From assembly GCA_025890175.1 (NCBI GenBank), contig JANPYM010000002.1:1626091-1690090 (forward strand): a stretch of DNA of 64,000 bases. The letters run 5' to 3'. Origin of the DNA: Ciborinia camelliae (Eukaryota > Ascomycota > Leotiomycetes > Helotiales > Sclerotiniaceae). Shown here piece by piece: positions 44,931 to 56,997 of the stretch. The stretch's first letter is position 1. Every line of letters begins with the position of its first letter. Below the pieces are notes generated by a model. The model searched no databases, was not told where the DNA came from, and saw only the letters and a program-made list of their open reading frames with translations. The position numbers were made by a program, and so were the translations under genes.

Positions 44931-47504
44931 TCATTTGATGTGATCCCGAAGCTTGATCCCACCCAAAGCACCCACGCTCTTCCAAACACTTTCCCCCACC
45001 CTCCCAGGCAGTTTCCTTCCCTTCAACCGCTGATCGATCAGCCACAAGCCCACGACAAATTCTTCTTTTCCCAATCGCGCTCTCCCCCCCATCACGCCCC
45101 TCCCCTCAACCAATCCCCAAACCTCCTCGAGCACATCCCCCGCCAGTCGACTTCTTCCCCAAAGATCCCGAACCACAACCGCAGGCACGCTATCCCGCGC
45201 TCCCGCCGCCTCCAACCTCTCTCCTTCTTCACTAACCGTATCTGGAAATAATCCTCGATTGCTAGCCCAGACAGCTTCATATCTCTTCCGCTCCCGCTCC
45301 GTAATCACATCTCGCCAACGTTTTCGATCCCCCTCATGATGTTTATTCGGATGTTTTTTAACCAGATGTTTCCTCGCCCTTCTCTTTTCTCCCTCTCCCT
45401 CTTCCTCCTTGAGTTCTTTCCCCGTCTTGGGTTTCCTCATCGTCGTCTTCAACATGGGGGTGGTGTTTCCAGGTCCGATGTTTTGAGGAGGGGTGGGTGT
45501 GCGGGAATTATCGGAATGGAAGATACTTATACTTTTGTGTCTCCGAGAAGGAGGAGGAGCTGGGGGCCGAAGAGTTCCAGAAGGAGATGAAGCACGGGAT
45601 GAGGCGAGAGAACCGGCTACAATCGCGTTGGCGAGAGAATGGGCATCCATGGGGGATATGGAGGATGTCTGACGCTTGTTTTGCTGTGCTACTTTTGCGC
45701 GCCAGGAGGGAGATTTGGGTTTAGGCTGGGAAGATGCGGATACGAAGGAATCGTCTGAGGATGCGTCGTCCTCGTCGTCCTCGTCATAATCATTATTGTA
45801 TGATTGCTTGGACATTGGAGGTAGAGATGCTGGCGTTGGCCTGGAAGGTTTAGGAGGGGTTTTGATGGTAGACGCCCGCCTTGGAGGTTGGGTGGGAGGT
45901 TTTAAGGATGGGTCCGTTGAGTCGGTCGAGTTCAAGATAGGGGTATGCATTGAACGGGGCCGAGGAGCTTGCATTGGAGGCTCTGTGGATCGTTCGCCCG
46001 GCGCAGGAACATTAGCAGAAGTACGTCGTGGAGGTGGCATGGAAGGTTTTTGTACTGAAGGCCGAGGGGACGATTCAGTAAGTTCCAGAGCATGAGAAGA
46101 TGTAGGTCGAACAGATTGCATGGAAGGATTAGCTGATGGCTGCGTGGGCGGATTGCCATGCGCAGAAACAGGCGGAGAGAGATTTTGCATTGAGGGCTTG
46201 GTAGAAAGATTTGGTAAAGGACTATGAGAAGATGCAGGTCGAGTATTGTGTATGGCAGGCTTTTGAGCCGGAGATTTTGGAGATGGCCTGACAGCCTCAG
46301 AAGCGGGAGTATGTGAGGAAATGGATCGAGGTCTTACCGGAGGCTTTGAAGTAGACATCATTTGCCCAGTTATAGAGACCTCTGAAGAAGAAGGTGATGG
46401 TAGCACTAAAGGTTTCGTAGCGGATTTTGTTGGCTCCGATATGGGTGCATGGCTCGAAATAGGTCTCGCCAGAATTGCTGACTCCGACACGGCTATGAGC
46501 GCATGACTTGAAGCCGGTCTCCTCCTCGAACTATCCTGTCTATCTAGTATATCATTCCCCGCACCACTACCACCTCCCCCCTCCTTCACTCCCCTCTCCG
46601 TCTGTTCCCACATACCCACCAACGAACTCGTAGGTGGGATACTAGACACATCCAATCTCCTCTCCCCACTGTCAGTCGAACTTGTATTCCCGATCGAAGC
46701 ATAACTTTGTCTCCTACTCGGTAGCGGACTCGCCTGTTTCCACCCCCCCATCCCCATCCCAGTTCCCATTCTCATCCCCTGACTCTGTCCCGTATGATTC
46801 GGACTATTGTCCCTACTCCTCTTTGCTGCCAAATTCGCCGCCATAAACGCCACCGAATTATTCTTCGCGTTCAAACCCGAATCCGGCGTGCTCGTACCAC
46901 TCGAAAACGGAGGTTGTAAATGCCCATTCGACCTTTGTTGTGCTCGTTTCTGAGCCCCCCTCTGGCCTCCCTGGTATTCCGATCCCACAATGCTCCCCCC
47001 GTCCGTCGTCTCATTCACTCCTGTCCTTTCCCTCCCCAGTAACTGCTGCCCAAGTATCTGCTGCCCATACCCTACCCTCTCATCCATCACCGAAACTTTC
47101 GACGGGCTTCTTGTTCTACCCCCTCCCCCACCGGGAGCCCCCCCTCCTCCAACTTTCGCAGCCGCCGCCAATGCCCCATCCCTCCCACTATACGTATTCG
47201 CACTTCCATTCTTACTTAAATTCGAATTCAATTGCGGTTTATTCTTATTCGGAACCGGCGGTGTTGATTTTCCCGAATTCGAAAAGGCTAGCGATGCACC
47301 CGCTATCGCTGCATTTTGCGCGGCTCCTCCTGCATTTATACTTCGCAATGAATTGGTACTCGGATTATGGCTTATTGTTCGCGGAGACGTATTCGAATGC
47401 AGAGTCGAGGTCGAAGGAGATTGATGTATACCACTAGTACTACCGATCACTCGGGGAGTAACCTTCACTGGGTGAGAATTATCATCCGAATTCTCGTCCG
47501 TCAT
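44931..47504 (-). CDS. IRS4: EH-domain protein IRS4/TAX4 (increased rDNA silencing 4)
   Basis: A single exon of 857 aa starts at ATG 47504. Roughly residues 1-720 are low-complexity and rich in Ser/Pro/Asn/Gly, with repeated Ser-Ser-His-(A/T)-P-like units (about residues 330-520). The C-terminal 100 residues form one EH domain: [11 protein letters not shown], then [21 protein letters not shown] and [24 protein letters not shown], the typical ending of fungal Irs4. In yeast, Irs4 and Tax4 activate the PtdIns(4,5)P2 phosphatase Inp51 and affect rDNA silencing, autophagy and cell-wall integrity. Identity rests on the EH domain; the rest is not alignable by eye. No intron is needed. Confidence 0.88.
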   Translation of the reverse strand: MTDENSDDNSHPVKVTPRVIGSTSGIHQSPSTSTLHSNTSPRTISHNPSTNSLRSINAGGAAQNAAIAGASLAFSNSGKSTPPVPNKNKPQLNSNLSKNGSANTYSGRDGALAAAAKVGGGGAPGGGGGRTRSPSKVSVMDERVGYGQQILGQQLLGRERTGVNETTDGGSIVGSEYQGGQRGAQKRAQQRSNGHLQPPFSSGTSTPDSGLNAKNNSVAFMAANLAAKRSRDNSPNHTGQSQGMRMGTGMGMGGWKQASPLPSRRQSYASIGNTSSTDSGERRLDVSSIPPTSSLVGMWEQTERGVKEGGGGSGAGNDILDRQDSSRRRPASSHALIAVSESAILARPISSHAPISEPTKSATKPLVLPSPSSSEVSITGQMMSTSKPPVRPRSISSHTPASEAVRPSPKSPAQKPAIHNTRPASSHSPLPNLSTKPSMQNLSPPVSAHGNPPTQPSANPSMQSVRPTSSHALELTESSPRPSVQKPSMPPPRRTSANVPAPGERSTEPPMQAPRPRSMHTPILNSTDSTDPSLKPPTQPPRRASTIKTPPKPSRPTPASLPPMSKQSYNNDYDEDDEDDASSDDSFVSASSQPKPKSPSWRAKVAQQNKRQTSSISPMDAHSLANAIVAGSLASSRASSPSGTLRPPAPPPSRRHKSISIFHSDNSRTPTPPQNIGPGNTTPMLKTTMRKPKTGKELKEEEGEGEKRRARKHLVKKHPNKHHEGDRKRWRDVITERERKRYEAVWASNRGLFPDTVSEEGERLEAAGARDSVPAVVVRDLWGRSRLAGDVLEEVWGLVEGRGVMGGRARLGKEEFVVGLWLIDQRLKGRKLPGRVGESVWKSVGALGGIKLRDHIK

Positions 47505-49610
47505 AGTAGCTTAGCTTGCTGTGCTGTGCTATGCTATGTATGATCTGCTATGCTATGCAATGCTACAATCCTTCGCAATCGTGATACCAGCCTGCTCCAA
47601 GAATTTCGAGATCATTGGAACGGATACTTTTGTATCGCGACTTGTTGCCGTTGTAAGAGCTTCGGGGAAGCAAACAAGCAAGCAGGAACGGGTACAGGTA
47701 CAGGTACAGGTATCGAATCGGTACAGCATATGCAAATGCAATGTGGAGTCGTTTGATCAATGATCCTATCATAAGATCATTGCTTATGAGACATTGAATA
47801 ATATTCCATTTCACTGAAATACTGTGGAAAGATAAGACAGTGTGGAATTCATTCAGACAGTGAATAGACTAAATAGACTTGTTAAAAATCATGATAGGTA
47901 CGTATAAATCAATATAATAATACCTAGGTAGGTATATATTGACTTTGTAAAAAAGAGATGACCTTAGGTATTAAACTTTGGTTGCAGCAATTGGAAACCA
48001 TTCAACGTTTGCAGTCATAGCAACATGCATTATTATTACCTAGGTACCTGTAGGTATTATTGCTTCCAATCAAATATACGTGGACCATTAGTACCTCCCT
48101 CGTTAGGCATGGCCCGCAGCGTTGAAAGCGTAACGATTCACCCTAAAAATAGCACTCTAACACTAAAACCTCGAACACCAAACACCTAAACACCTAACCT
48201 ATAATCAAATCTTCCCAGGCTCCCAGCCCTATCAGGAACGGGCGTCCCGGAGGTTGACTAAGAATATAAACATGACAATCAATTACATTTATCACCACGA
48301 TAGTCACCAATTTATATACCCAAGTGAGAAGTATTATATCATATCTTCCATATTGATTTATCTATATAGTCTATTTCCTCTCATTCCACCAGGGTAGGCA
48401 TTGGAAAAATTCCAGCCGGTATCATATCGATCGACTCCATCCCAACTATCCATTCCATCCCATCCCATCCCATCCCATCCATTCATTCATCCATCCCAGA
48501 TTTGAAATCCCATCCCTATATATAGCGCCATAGTAAAGAAAATAATAAAACAACTCAAAGTCGTATTGGACGATCCATCTTTGAAAAACTCCTTTAAACC
48601 GCTTGCTTGCTTGCTCGCTAGCATTGTCGCTATGAAAAGCCCAAATTCCACAAACTCCATTCAATAACAATGTATTCATCATAAAAAAATCAAACGTGAA
48701 AATGAAATCCACCGCCAACTAACCACGCATTCGTCTTTAATAATTAGTATGCATCATTATGCAGAACCATGCCTTCGGACCCTTGGTGCATAACAAGCTT
48801 CATTCTTGTATGTGGGATGAGATAATGACAGTGGCGGTGGATCCCTTTTATTTGGACCTGCATTTTCGCCCGCACAAGTAGATTTGAAGAATTCGATCTC
48901 CGTTCCAATAGGGTTTTTTGACCTGTGCAAACTCCAAAGAACCATCCAACCACTCCGACTTTACCCGCCGTTCCGATTCCATTTTTCCCCCTTGCTCGTT
49001 GTAGAAGATCTGCTTGAAGCCTCGGCTGTCTTCATGCCAAGTCATACGACTTATACTGGCTAATAATCTTTATGCCAGTTCACACACCTGACAATAGATA
49101 CTGACTGTAGCCATATGCAACCACCAATCCGACCGTCTTTCATGAAAATGCTCAAACAAAAATTGTAGCTCGACTGCTTGACATTGTGATAGAAAATGAG
49201 AAACTGTCACAATGCCAAACAGAATTCTATCGTCGGAATTCCTCTACCGACTAATAAAATTTTCAACATACCCAGGATTTCCATGTGTCATGGTGAAGAA
49301 AAGCCTTTCCTTGTGCTCCAGGGTAAAAGTGGATAAATTTGAATGAATAGATGGGGATACACCCACACCCACACCATATGTGGGACTAGTGTGATTCTAG
49401 AAGGTCGGTATTTGGAAAAGGTGTGTCCGGTATTGAGGAAACCATGTACCGCTTGACATCCGCCCATCGGAAGACACGAGTTATGGATTTGAGCCAGTGC
49501 CACTTAAATAACAAAACTTTGACAACACTTTTGCAAGCCAAGATCTTATCGCTGAAGATCTTGTCGTATGAATTGTGCCGCGCAGGTCTGTGGCGAATCT
49601 CTGAGTCGGT
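47505..49610. other. Intergenic region upstream of IRS4, no gene recognised
   Basis: The IRS4 leader side has TGCTATGC-type repeats (47521-47565) and GGTACA tandem repeats (47693-47712). TACCTAGGTA palindromes occur at 47921 and 48038. A CATCC/CCATC pentamer tract lies at 48450-48497. Only short frames occur, without family features. Confidence 0.5.
48450..48497 (+). repeat. CCATC pentamer / CATT tandem tract
   Basis: Imperfect tandem CCATC units are followed by ATTC units. This is simple sequence without coding potential. Confidence 0.85.
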
Positions 49611-51068
49611 TTAGTAAGTGAGTGCAGTCCATCGAAGAGGAACTCCATCGTTTCCAATTTCGTAAGGTTTGCTAGGTGGCTGTCTGGGTGGCAGAGCCCA
49701 TCTCGCTCTTCCTGGTTTACGATCGTCCAACTTTCCATTTTTTCGCATTGCCATTTCCATAACAGCAATTCGGATAAAGTCGCCGTTCTCTCTCATATCG
49801 CGTTGACGTGCGACTGGACCAATTGCGACCTCGGCAAAAGCTTGCTCGGCATTTCCTTGTCTGCGCCTGTTGTTGAGTCCGGTTGGCGAAGAACCTTTTG
49901 GACACTTGGAGACCTTGTAAGTTTGCATTTGTATGGATGCTGTGCATTGTGTAGCACTCATGGTTTGAGTGAGATATGTTGGCACATGAGCATCTGTGGG
50001 TGCATTTGTTGTGGGGTTGAGATAACGACGTAGTGCTGGAGTAGGCGTATCAGCCAGTAAAGGTGGCATTCTTTCATCCGTAAATGGGACTTTCGGGTCA
50101 ATTGACATGATAGATCTTGTAAGAAAATCATCAGGTGTGATCATAGGTGTTGTGAGACTTGAAAATGATTTTGCCGCAGACCTCAAAGCACGCAATGATG
50201 CAGTCAAGTTTGATTTAAACGCGGACTTTCGACGTGGGGGTTCGACACCAGCAATAGGTTGTTGATCCTTGGGTAAATCGGATGCTCGTTGAAAGACTCT
50301 AAAGTCAAGTTCTTCGACATCAACATCTGACAGAGGGTGGTCGTGCAAAGAACATTCGCCGGAAAATGTTGGTTGATACCTCCGGGTTGGTAAGGACCTT
50401 CTCCCTCGTGAACTCGGTGTTATTATTGAGCCTGGCGTAGTTGATGAATCACTAAGGGAACCATCATCCAACGATGGTACAGATTCGCTCGATGTAGTCC
50501 TACTCGACATCATTGATCCCGGACCATTCTCCGAACTGCAACAATCCGTCGAATCGATTTCTTCTGGAGGGCTTAACAACAACTCCATTGGAGTCATACC
50601 AAATGTTATACTCAGTTCTTTCTCCGAATCAGCAGTATGTTTTAATATGGCATCCACTGTCAACCTTTGCCTAGGTGTAGCCTGTCTGCGAATACTTTTG
50701 TTTGATTTGGGGGGCGGAATGGCGGTCATCGCCAACAAGGCGGCGACCGAGGGAGGAATCGCATCTGGCGAGTGGACATCGTAAGGGCGACGACCTGAAC
50801 GTGTCGAATACTTCTTGGGAATTTGTCGACGATCCTTCCTTGGCTCAAATCTCAAACCATCTTTGAAACTATCGTGGTGGCCTCGGATAGGAATCACAAC
50901 TGGCGATGAAGAAGAAGAACTGCTCGTAACCTCAGTACTGGAAGTTGACTTTGGCATGGTATCTGAGGTTTGTTCATATTTGAATTCGGAATTTGTCTTA
51001 GAAGATGAAGATGTTGAGGGTTTCGGTTTTGATATTTGTGTGGTGAACAATGAGAAAGAAGTAGGCAT
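49611..51068 (-). CDS. Conserved fungal protein of unknown function (Ser-rich, disordered)
   Basis: A single open frame of 485 aa starts at ATG 51068; I do not recognise the family. The N-terminus is Ser/Thr-rich and basic (RRQIPKKYSTRSGRRPYDV), then comes an ordered-looking block TVDAILKHTADSEKELSITF followed by GMTPMELLLSPPEEID. A Ser-rich acidic middle and several basic Arg clusters follow, and a C-terminal block (RIAVMEMAMRKNGKLDD then GRARWALPPRQPP and YEIGNDGVPLRW) looks conserved in style. No transmembrane segment, signal peptide or catalytic motif is visible. The long frame, sensible composition and absence of competing frames support a real gene. The upstream side is a long gene-free stretch, as often seen before fungal regulatory genes, so a regulatory role is possible but unproven. 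Confidence 0.75.
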   Translation of the reverse strand: MPTSFSLFTTQISKPKPSTSSSSKTNSEFKYEQTSDTMPKSTSSTEVTSSSSSSSPVVIPIRGHHDSFKDGLRFEPRKDRRQIPKKYSTRSGRRPYDVHSPDAIPPSVAALLAMTAIPPPKSNKSIRRQATPRQRLTVDAILKHTADSEKELSITFGMTPMELLLSPPEEIDSTDCCSSENGPGSMMSSRTTSSESVPSLDDGSLSDSSTTPGSIITPSSRGRRSLPTRRYQPTFSGECSLHDHPLSDVDVEELDFRVFQRASDLPKDQQPIAGVEPPRRKSAFKSNLTASLRALRSAAKSFSSLTTPMITPDDFLTRSIMSIDPKVPFTDERMPPLLADTPTPALRRYLNPTTNAPTDAHVPTYLTQTMSATQCTASIQMQTYKVSKCPKGSSPTGLNNRRRQGNAEQAFAEVAIGPVARQRDMRENGDFIRIAVMEMAMRKNGKLDDRKPGRARWALPPRQPPSKPYEIGNDGVPLRWTALTY

Positions 51069-54000
51069 CGTGTTGCTCGCGTGCCCTGGGAGCTACCGCA
51101 TGAACCAGTTGTATCTATTACTTGATAGAAATCCAATCTCTCGGAGATTTAAATAGGTAATGCACTCAACAGGATTCGTCCTTGAAAGTGAAGAAATAAA
51201 GTTCGTATAGACAACAATAAATTTATAAGATTTATCTGAAGAAATATCGAGTGGACTTCTGTTTGCATAATTTTAAGTTGTCGGTGTTGGAAGTCATCAA
51301 TCAAGGCAGGAGCTTATCATGATTCAAAAGTCGGGGTAGTGGGTATTGTAAGATATTGATGTATTCCGTAATTACATACAAAGTCTAGGTAGGATGGATG
51401 GATGCGATAGATCTGATAGCTAGGAACTGTAGGTAAAAGTAGGTAGATAGATATTTATTGATATCTCAACCTTTATATTGAAAGGTAAATTAACAGTAGG
51501 TATGGTCTGGTATGTATGAGAAGTTCGGAGGAGGTGAGAAGTGAGAGGACCGGGAATGTTTGAATTCGTGTCAAGAAAGTCCGTCCAGCTGATTCCTGAT
51601 CTGGAGTGAAGTGCAGTGAATCAGCAGTTAATAATAACCAGATCCTCGAGTAGAGTAGCGAGTAGGTATGAGAGATGAGTGAGATATGAGATACGAAGAG
51701 GGCTACTGTAATAAGTAGAAGTAGAGTAGGTAAATTTGGGTAAGTGTGAACTGGGTACGCATGGGATTTATGGCATTGGGAATGATTTGATATACATAAT
51801 GTAGTAGTAGCCAGCCAGCCTTAGCCTTATTAAAGATAAGCTAGGAGGAGTCCCCGGGAGCGAAGGGGGAAGGAGATAAGCGATGTACAATTCCGTAGTA
51901 AAACGGGTTCTGCACTCTGCTCTGTCTACTAGGTATCCTGTAAATTCTGTAATAAGCTTGAACTTTGAAGCTTGGTAGACTGAGATAGTCTGATAGTCCT
52001 ATAGTTTGATACAATGGTAGTAGCTTTGTGAAGGGTAGGTCCTAGGGAGATGCTACTAGATAGACAGTTAGACTACTAGACCGACCTGGAGAAGGGTTTA
52101 CGTTTATGAAGATCAATCAACTTAATCAAGATTGGATAAAGCTTAAGGTTTTGGGCATTGATGAGTCAAGCCAAATACGTTTGATATCATGCCAATTACC
52201 TACCTAGGTAGGTTAATCTACCCAATTTAAAGCTTTGAGGGGAGAAAAAAGTAGATTGGACTGAAAAAGTTAAATGCAAAGAGACGATCCTCTTACCTCC
52301 TACAGGCTACGGGCTACAATAATATCTTCTTCAATGTTTGATATCTTCTCTTCTCCAATAGCAATGAGGAGAAAGAAAGAAAGAGAAAGTAATACCCTTA
52401 CCCTCCCGTCCGTATCACTCCAACCGGTAGTCTCCTACATACTATACTACCTACCATACTACCTAGAAACTAGCAGAGTCAAACGTATGATTTGGACATA
52501 TGCCAAAAGCGACCCTGATCCATTATTTCATTCTTGTTTGCCCATCTTCCCATCTTCCCATCTTTCAATCTTCCCGAATCCCATATATCCTTGAAAACCT
52601 TAAAGAACTTTAAAAGTAGGCATGTAGAGTGAGTAAGGATTCGGGAAACACAATCCATCATACATGATACCTCCTCCATACATACCCAGTCCTCCGTGCA
52701 ATAATTATTAATTAATGAGGTTTACTTGCATATGGAGGAGCCCTGGAGATATCTGAATGCATCGCAACTTGCCAAGTCCTTTCCCTCATATCATCATATG
52801 TGGGCTGTGGGCTGTGTATGTGTGGAATCGTGGAATTCTTCAACGTTTTACGGTCCTGCTGGTACTTTGACTGTCTTATCGTATATCCGTATCGTTTCTT
52901 AATTTATTTGACTTTCCTACTTTCGCCTAAGAGAGCAATCATAACCATAATCGTCCGAGTCTTCCATGTTGGGTCTTGACTCTTTTGGTCTTGCGTTTTA
53001 CTACCAGGTACTAGGTATGATGATATCGTCGTTTTACGGCAATGACAAGAGATTATGAGACGGCCTTCTAACTGCTAAGTTTTTCCCATCGGCAGGCTTG
53101 GTTGTAACTTTGTATCCATCCATTAACCTAATCTTAAAAGGTTACATATTCGGCAACCCGTTCATTTCGTTACTCTACCTCCTATGTACTGTTACTACTG
53201 TACCTCCTACTACTAGGGATATATTATATATTGAATATTGTATGTTATTCATGGACTTGGCCTGAAGACCGGATACACAACTTGAGTCTCGAATCTCGAT
53301 TCTTGAAGGTGGATGAATGGAATCTGGTTGCACCTACCTAGTACCTATTCAATCTCAATCAATCTCAGATTCTCAGGTAACCTCAAGTTGTACGGAACCA
53401 CTTGAGGTTGTTCTTTCTGTTGTGTTTGTGTTTTTACCAAGCCCATGATATACATATACTAGGACCTAGGTAATGTCCACCTCTGCCTCTGGTCCTATCA
53501 ATTGACGATTTTATTTTTATTTATGTTTATTGTTTTATAATTATACTACCTACTCCGTACATACCTACCTACGTACAAAGAGAAGGAGACATTCCCTCCC
53601 GCCTTATTATCCACCTTCCTGTTGTGCGAGCTGAAAATTGAATCATTATGTTGTACGTTGTAACTTGTACCGGTACTCCCCCAACAATTACCTACCTAGG
53701 TAGTATTCACGAATGGATACCTACATCTTGGGCGTTTATTTTGTCCACAACTTCACATGTGGGTCATCAAAATCCTTTTGCTTCATTTAAAACACATCCA
53801 TCTGCCTGTCTCCTTCCCTATCACGAGAAAATTCTTCAGCCACGTCAGTTAGTCGCTCCGCAATGTTGATTTTTTTTTCCAATTCTTTTTAATTGTTTCA
53901 TCATTTCATGGTTAGGTTGCCGCGCCTGTTGGGTGTGAGTTCATTGAGAATTTGAGACTGAGACTGAGACTTCGATTGAGATTGGGATTGACCGGGAGAT

Positions 54001-55843
54001 ACAGTCTACCCGAATTCGGAAAAAGAATACAGACCTGACTGACAGCAGTAAATGGAACGGAGGGTCTCTTGCCATTTGTTCTGTTTTTGGTTGATATCTT
54101 GTAAATAATGGATGGATGGATTTGTTCCTTCCAGATTCCTGCTTATCCATATCCATAAGGTACCTACTACCTAGACCTGCCGAGAAGGTACGGGACGTAC
54201 AGTCCGTGGTTTGATTTAAAGCAGCTTTCGAACTTTGCGAGCTATACCTACTTAGGTACCTAGTTGAAACTTTAGACACGTGAGAAGGCCACACCCTTGT
54301 ACCGGTAGTAGTGCCAAGGATAAGGATACTTTTCCCGGCGTCCTGTACGGGGAAACTTTCGAAACTTTATTAGAGTCCATCCCGATTCCCCACATCTCAC
54401 ATCTCAAATACTAGTAGCTAATCTCATACCAATTTCCACTGCGGATAAGGATAGCCGCCGCCTTACAAATTTATTAGAAGTTCGCATATCCGATATCGAT
54501 AGGGAGTACATGCTTCATTTTTTCTTCATCATTATTGCAAACAAGAGACAAGACAAACCCACAATACACCCACCATACACCCACCCACCAACTCAAGGGT
54601 CCATCTCTTTGAAGGGTCTTTTTGGAAAAGGCTTAAGTTTGGATCAGCAGACTCACAGAGCTTCCCTAATGTAACTTATCAACTGATCAAGTGACTTATC
54701 CGTCGATTATCCTTGAAGCCTATCATCCTACAGTATTCAAAATGTTCTGCTTACAACAAAGTGCATGTCGCATTTTCAACCTTCCCCACGACATCACTTT
54801 GAACTTTCCGCCCAAAGAGCCAAAGAGTCAAAGAGACTGCTGCAAGTGCATGCTTAAGGAATTCTGTTATCAACACGATCTGATAGGTTGGGAAGTATAT
54901 AAAAAGATCCACTTGTCAGTATCAAGAAACTTCCTCATTTGTTCTCGAAGAAGTATGTCTGTTCAACTTTCAAGATTGTCTTTTCGCACCCTCGCCTCGT
55001 CGGAAATATAAAGTGGCATCGATGATCGTTTCATTTCTGCCCAGGTGTGATGGCCGACGTGCCCAGCAGGACGTGATAGCTCACATTTCTAGTAGGACTG
55101 GTGAGAACCTTTTGTTACACCTAGGAGTCTGCAATTTGGATATCTTGATATTTTCTCTGTCATGAGGAAAATCTGACAATTGGCTGATAAGGCATTATTG
55201 CACATTCGTACCGGTACATACTGGCATGATAACTTCACAAGAGCTTCTAATTGCTTATCTTTTGGATCGGCTAGGATCGACTTAAAGTATAAAATCTGGG
55301 GTTGAAGTCCTCGTGGACAGTTCGGCTTACCATTTCCGATGGACCTCTGGTTGATCTAGTGATAAGCTATGCACAACAGCATTACATTATATCACCAATC
55401 AAAGCTGTGTGGAAGTTGAGGTGACATCGGCAGAAGAATAAAACTGGGCCGAATCATATTCGCGTGATGACCTTTGATTCACGTGACATATGGGACACCC
55501 ATTGGGTTCTAATTTTGATTTTGTTCATATGTGTAGAAGTCATACCATAAAATGGGACGTTTGATGAATATTATACGAGTTACGACTGAAGGTTTGTTCC
55601 ATGTAAACATTGTTTTTATAATTACACGCCGGATCCTTTCAAAATAAGAGTAGCTTTTTGTTTTATTATCAAATGAAACCATCTATCGAACCAAGTCACA
55701 AATTCAATTCCCGCACCACGAAGAAGTATCAAAAAACTATTGCTACCCTTCTGTCGTAGACTTAGTAAGAAATAGTAGTAGTAGCCCGAGCATTATAAGC
55801 ATACCTATCTATATTTCTAGGAATATAAATCCCAACTCGTCCT
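51069..55843. other. 4.8 kb without a recognised gene
   Basis: Neither strand holds a frame with family resemblance. It contains a perfect ACCTACCTAGGTAGGT palindrome at 52198-52213, further CCTACCTAGG elements near 53336, 53691 and 54243, and a CATCTTCC tandem near 52543-52570. A frame from ATG 54740 (about 90 codons, with a CCKCMLKEFC stretch) is the longest candidate, but it has no support. Possible contents are a long 5' leader and promoter of the neighbouring gene, or non-coding RNAs. Confidence 0.5.
52198..52213. repeat. Perfect 16-bp palindrome ACCTACCTAGGTAGGT
   Basis: Second exact copy of the palindrome seen at 16305-16320. Confidence 0.9.
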
Positions 55844-56997
55844 TCATTCCTCTCCTTCACCCGAACCACTTTCACTCTCTCTACCCCCAATACTCCAAAC
55901 CCACACCTTCGCCTTAACCTCTCTTTCCCTCTCCTCAACATCTACAATATCAAGAAGTCAATAGTTGTCTATAGAGGAAGAGTTTCGAAGGAAATTGAGA
56001 AATTATAGATGTATCAGGAAATTAAAAGGGGACAGAAGGGGAAAACTGAAGCAGGGAACTGGGAGTGTGAAATCGGAAAAATTATCCTTACCTTTTTCCT
56101 CAGGCCAAATATAAGTCCTCTCTCCCTCCCAATTCTCCCCTCCCCTTTCCTTACACTCTTTCGCCAAATCGCTCATAATCTTTGAACTTTTCGCATTCGT
56201 TATATTGGCCGATCCATATACATAATCAAGCCCAAATTCCTCCCGTGCATATTCTATGAGTCGGCGAGTGGCAGCTTGAACGATGCCCTTTCCTCTATGT
56301 TTCTCACTCAAATAATATCCTAACTCTACTAACTCCACTTTTCCCCCTATTTCTTCCACACTCGGCGCTCCTGGAGGAATGGCCGAGGGTGAAAGAGCAC
56401 TCAATGTAACGCATCCGCAAAATTCACCCTCAGGTCCTCCATACCTAATCACTTGCATGGGAATAGACCACTCATTTTCAAAGAGGATCTTCTTTCTACA
56501 CTCTATATTTGATAGAGGGAGAAGAGCGTTGCGGGATTGCAGTTGTAGGGTGAGCCAGAAGTTTGCATTGGAGAGTGTGTATCTAGGGATCTGTCAGGTT
56601 ATGGTTGCTTCGGGGAAGGGGAAGGGGAAGGGGAAGGGGAAGGAAAATGGAGGAAAGGGCTACAAACGGGGCAGGAACACTAATTAAAAATGGGTTGATA
56701 TTCGGTGAATTTAGTATTTCCATCATCTCCTCCGCATCGTTGGGGGTTTCGGAAAAGGTGGTGAGGTGATATGCATTTGATCCATTCGATTCATCCGATT
56801 CCAATTCCGATGATGGGATCGGGATTGTTAGCGGGAGGGATTGATAGATGTTTGTATCTATGGAAGGAAGTTGTATCAGTTGTTACTTTTCTCGTTGAAG
56901 AACAAAAGAGAAGGGGGGGGTGATACACACTTGGTGATACTCGAGTCCCTGGGGTTAAGATATTAACATCGGGGTTTGCTTCGGCACCTGTAGCCAT
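55844..56997 (-). CDS. GNAT-family N-acetyltransferase
   Basis: Four exons, 56997-56931, 56857-56664, 56590-56092 and 55941-55844, give 285 aa. The acetyl-CoA site is visible as GYYLSEKHRGKGIVQAATRRL (motif A, RGKGI, in exon 3), preceded by FCGCVTLSAL and followed by YGSANITNAKSSKIM, the RimJ-like layout of fungal GNAT proteins. The last exon adds a Glu/Gly-rich tail ending GEGEE. The donor of intron 1 (GTGTGT) is chosen by phase, and intron 2 contains a (CCCCTT)n pyrimidine tract just before its acceptor. An in-frame ATG at 57030 would add 11 residues. The acyl acceptor (protein or small molecule) is unknown. Confidence 0.83.
56612..56643 (+). repeat. (GGGGAA)5 tandem repeat inside a GNAT intron
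   Basis: Five exact hexamers on the plus strand, i.e. CCCCTT repeats in the transcript, lie about 20 bp before the 3' splice site of intron 2. The G-rich strand has five G4 runs and could form a G-quadruplex. Confidence 0.9.

Noticed and set aside
46940..47437. Long plus-strand frames opposite the IRS4 N-terminus
   Set aside because: They are antisense shadows of a low-complexity coding sequence and have no motif of their own.
54740..55011. A 90-codon frame with clustered cysteines (CCKCMLKEFC)
   Set aside because: There is no family resemblance, no recognisable promoter or intron context, and the length is within chance expectation for this region.
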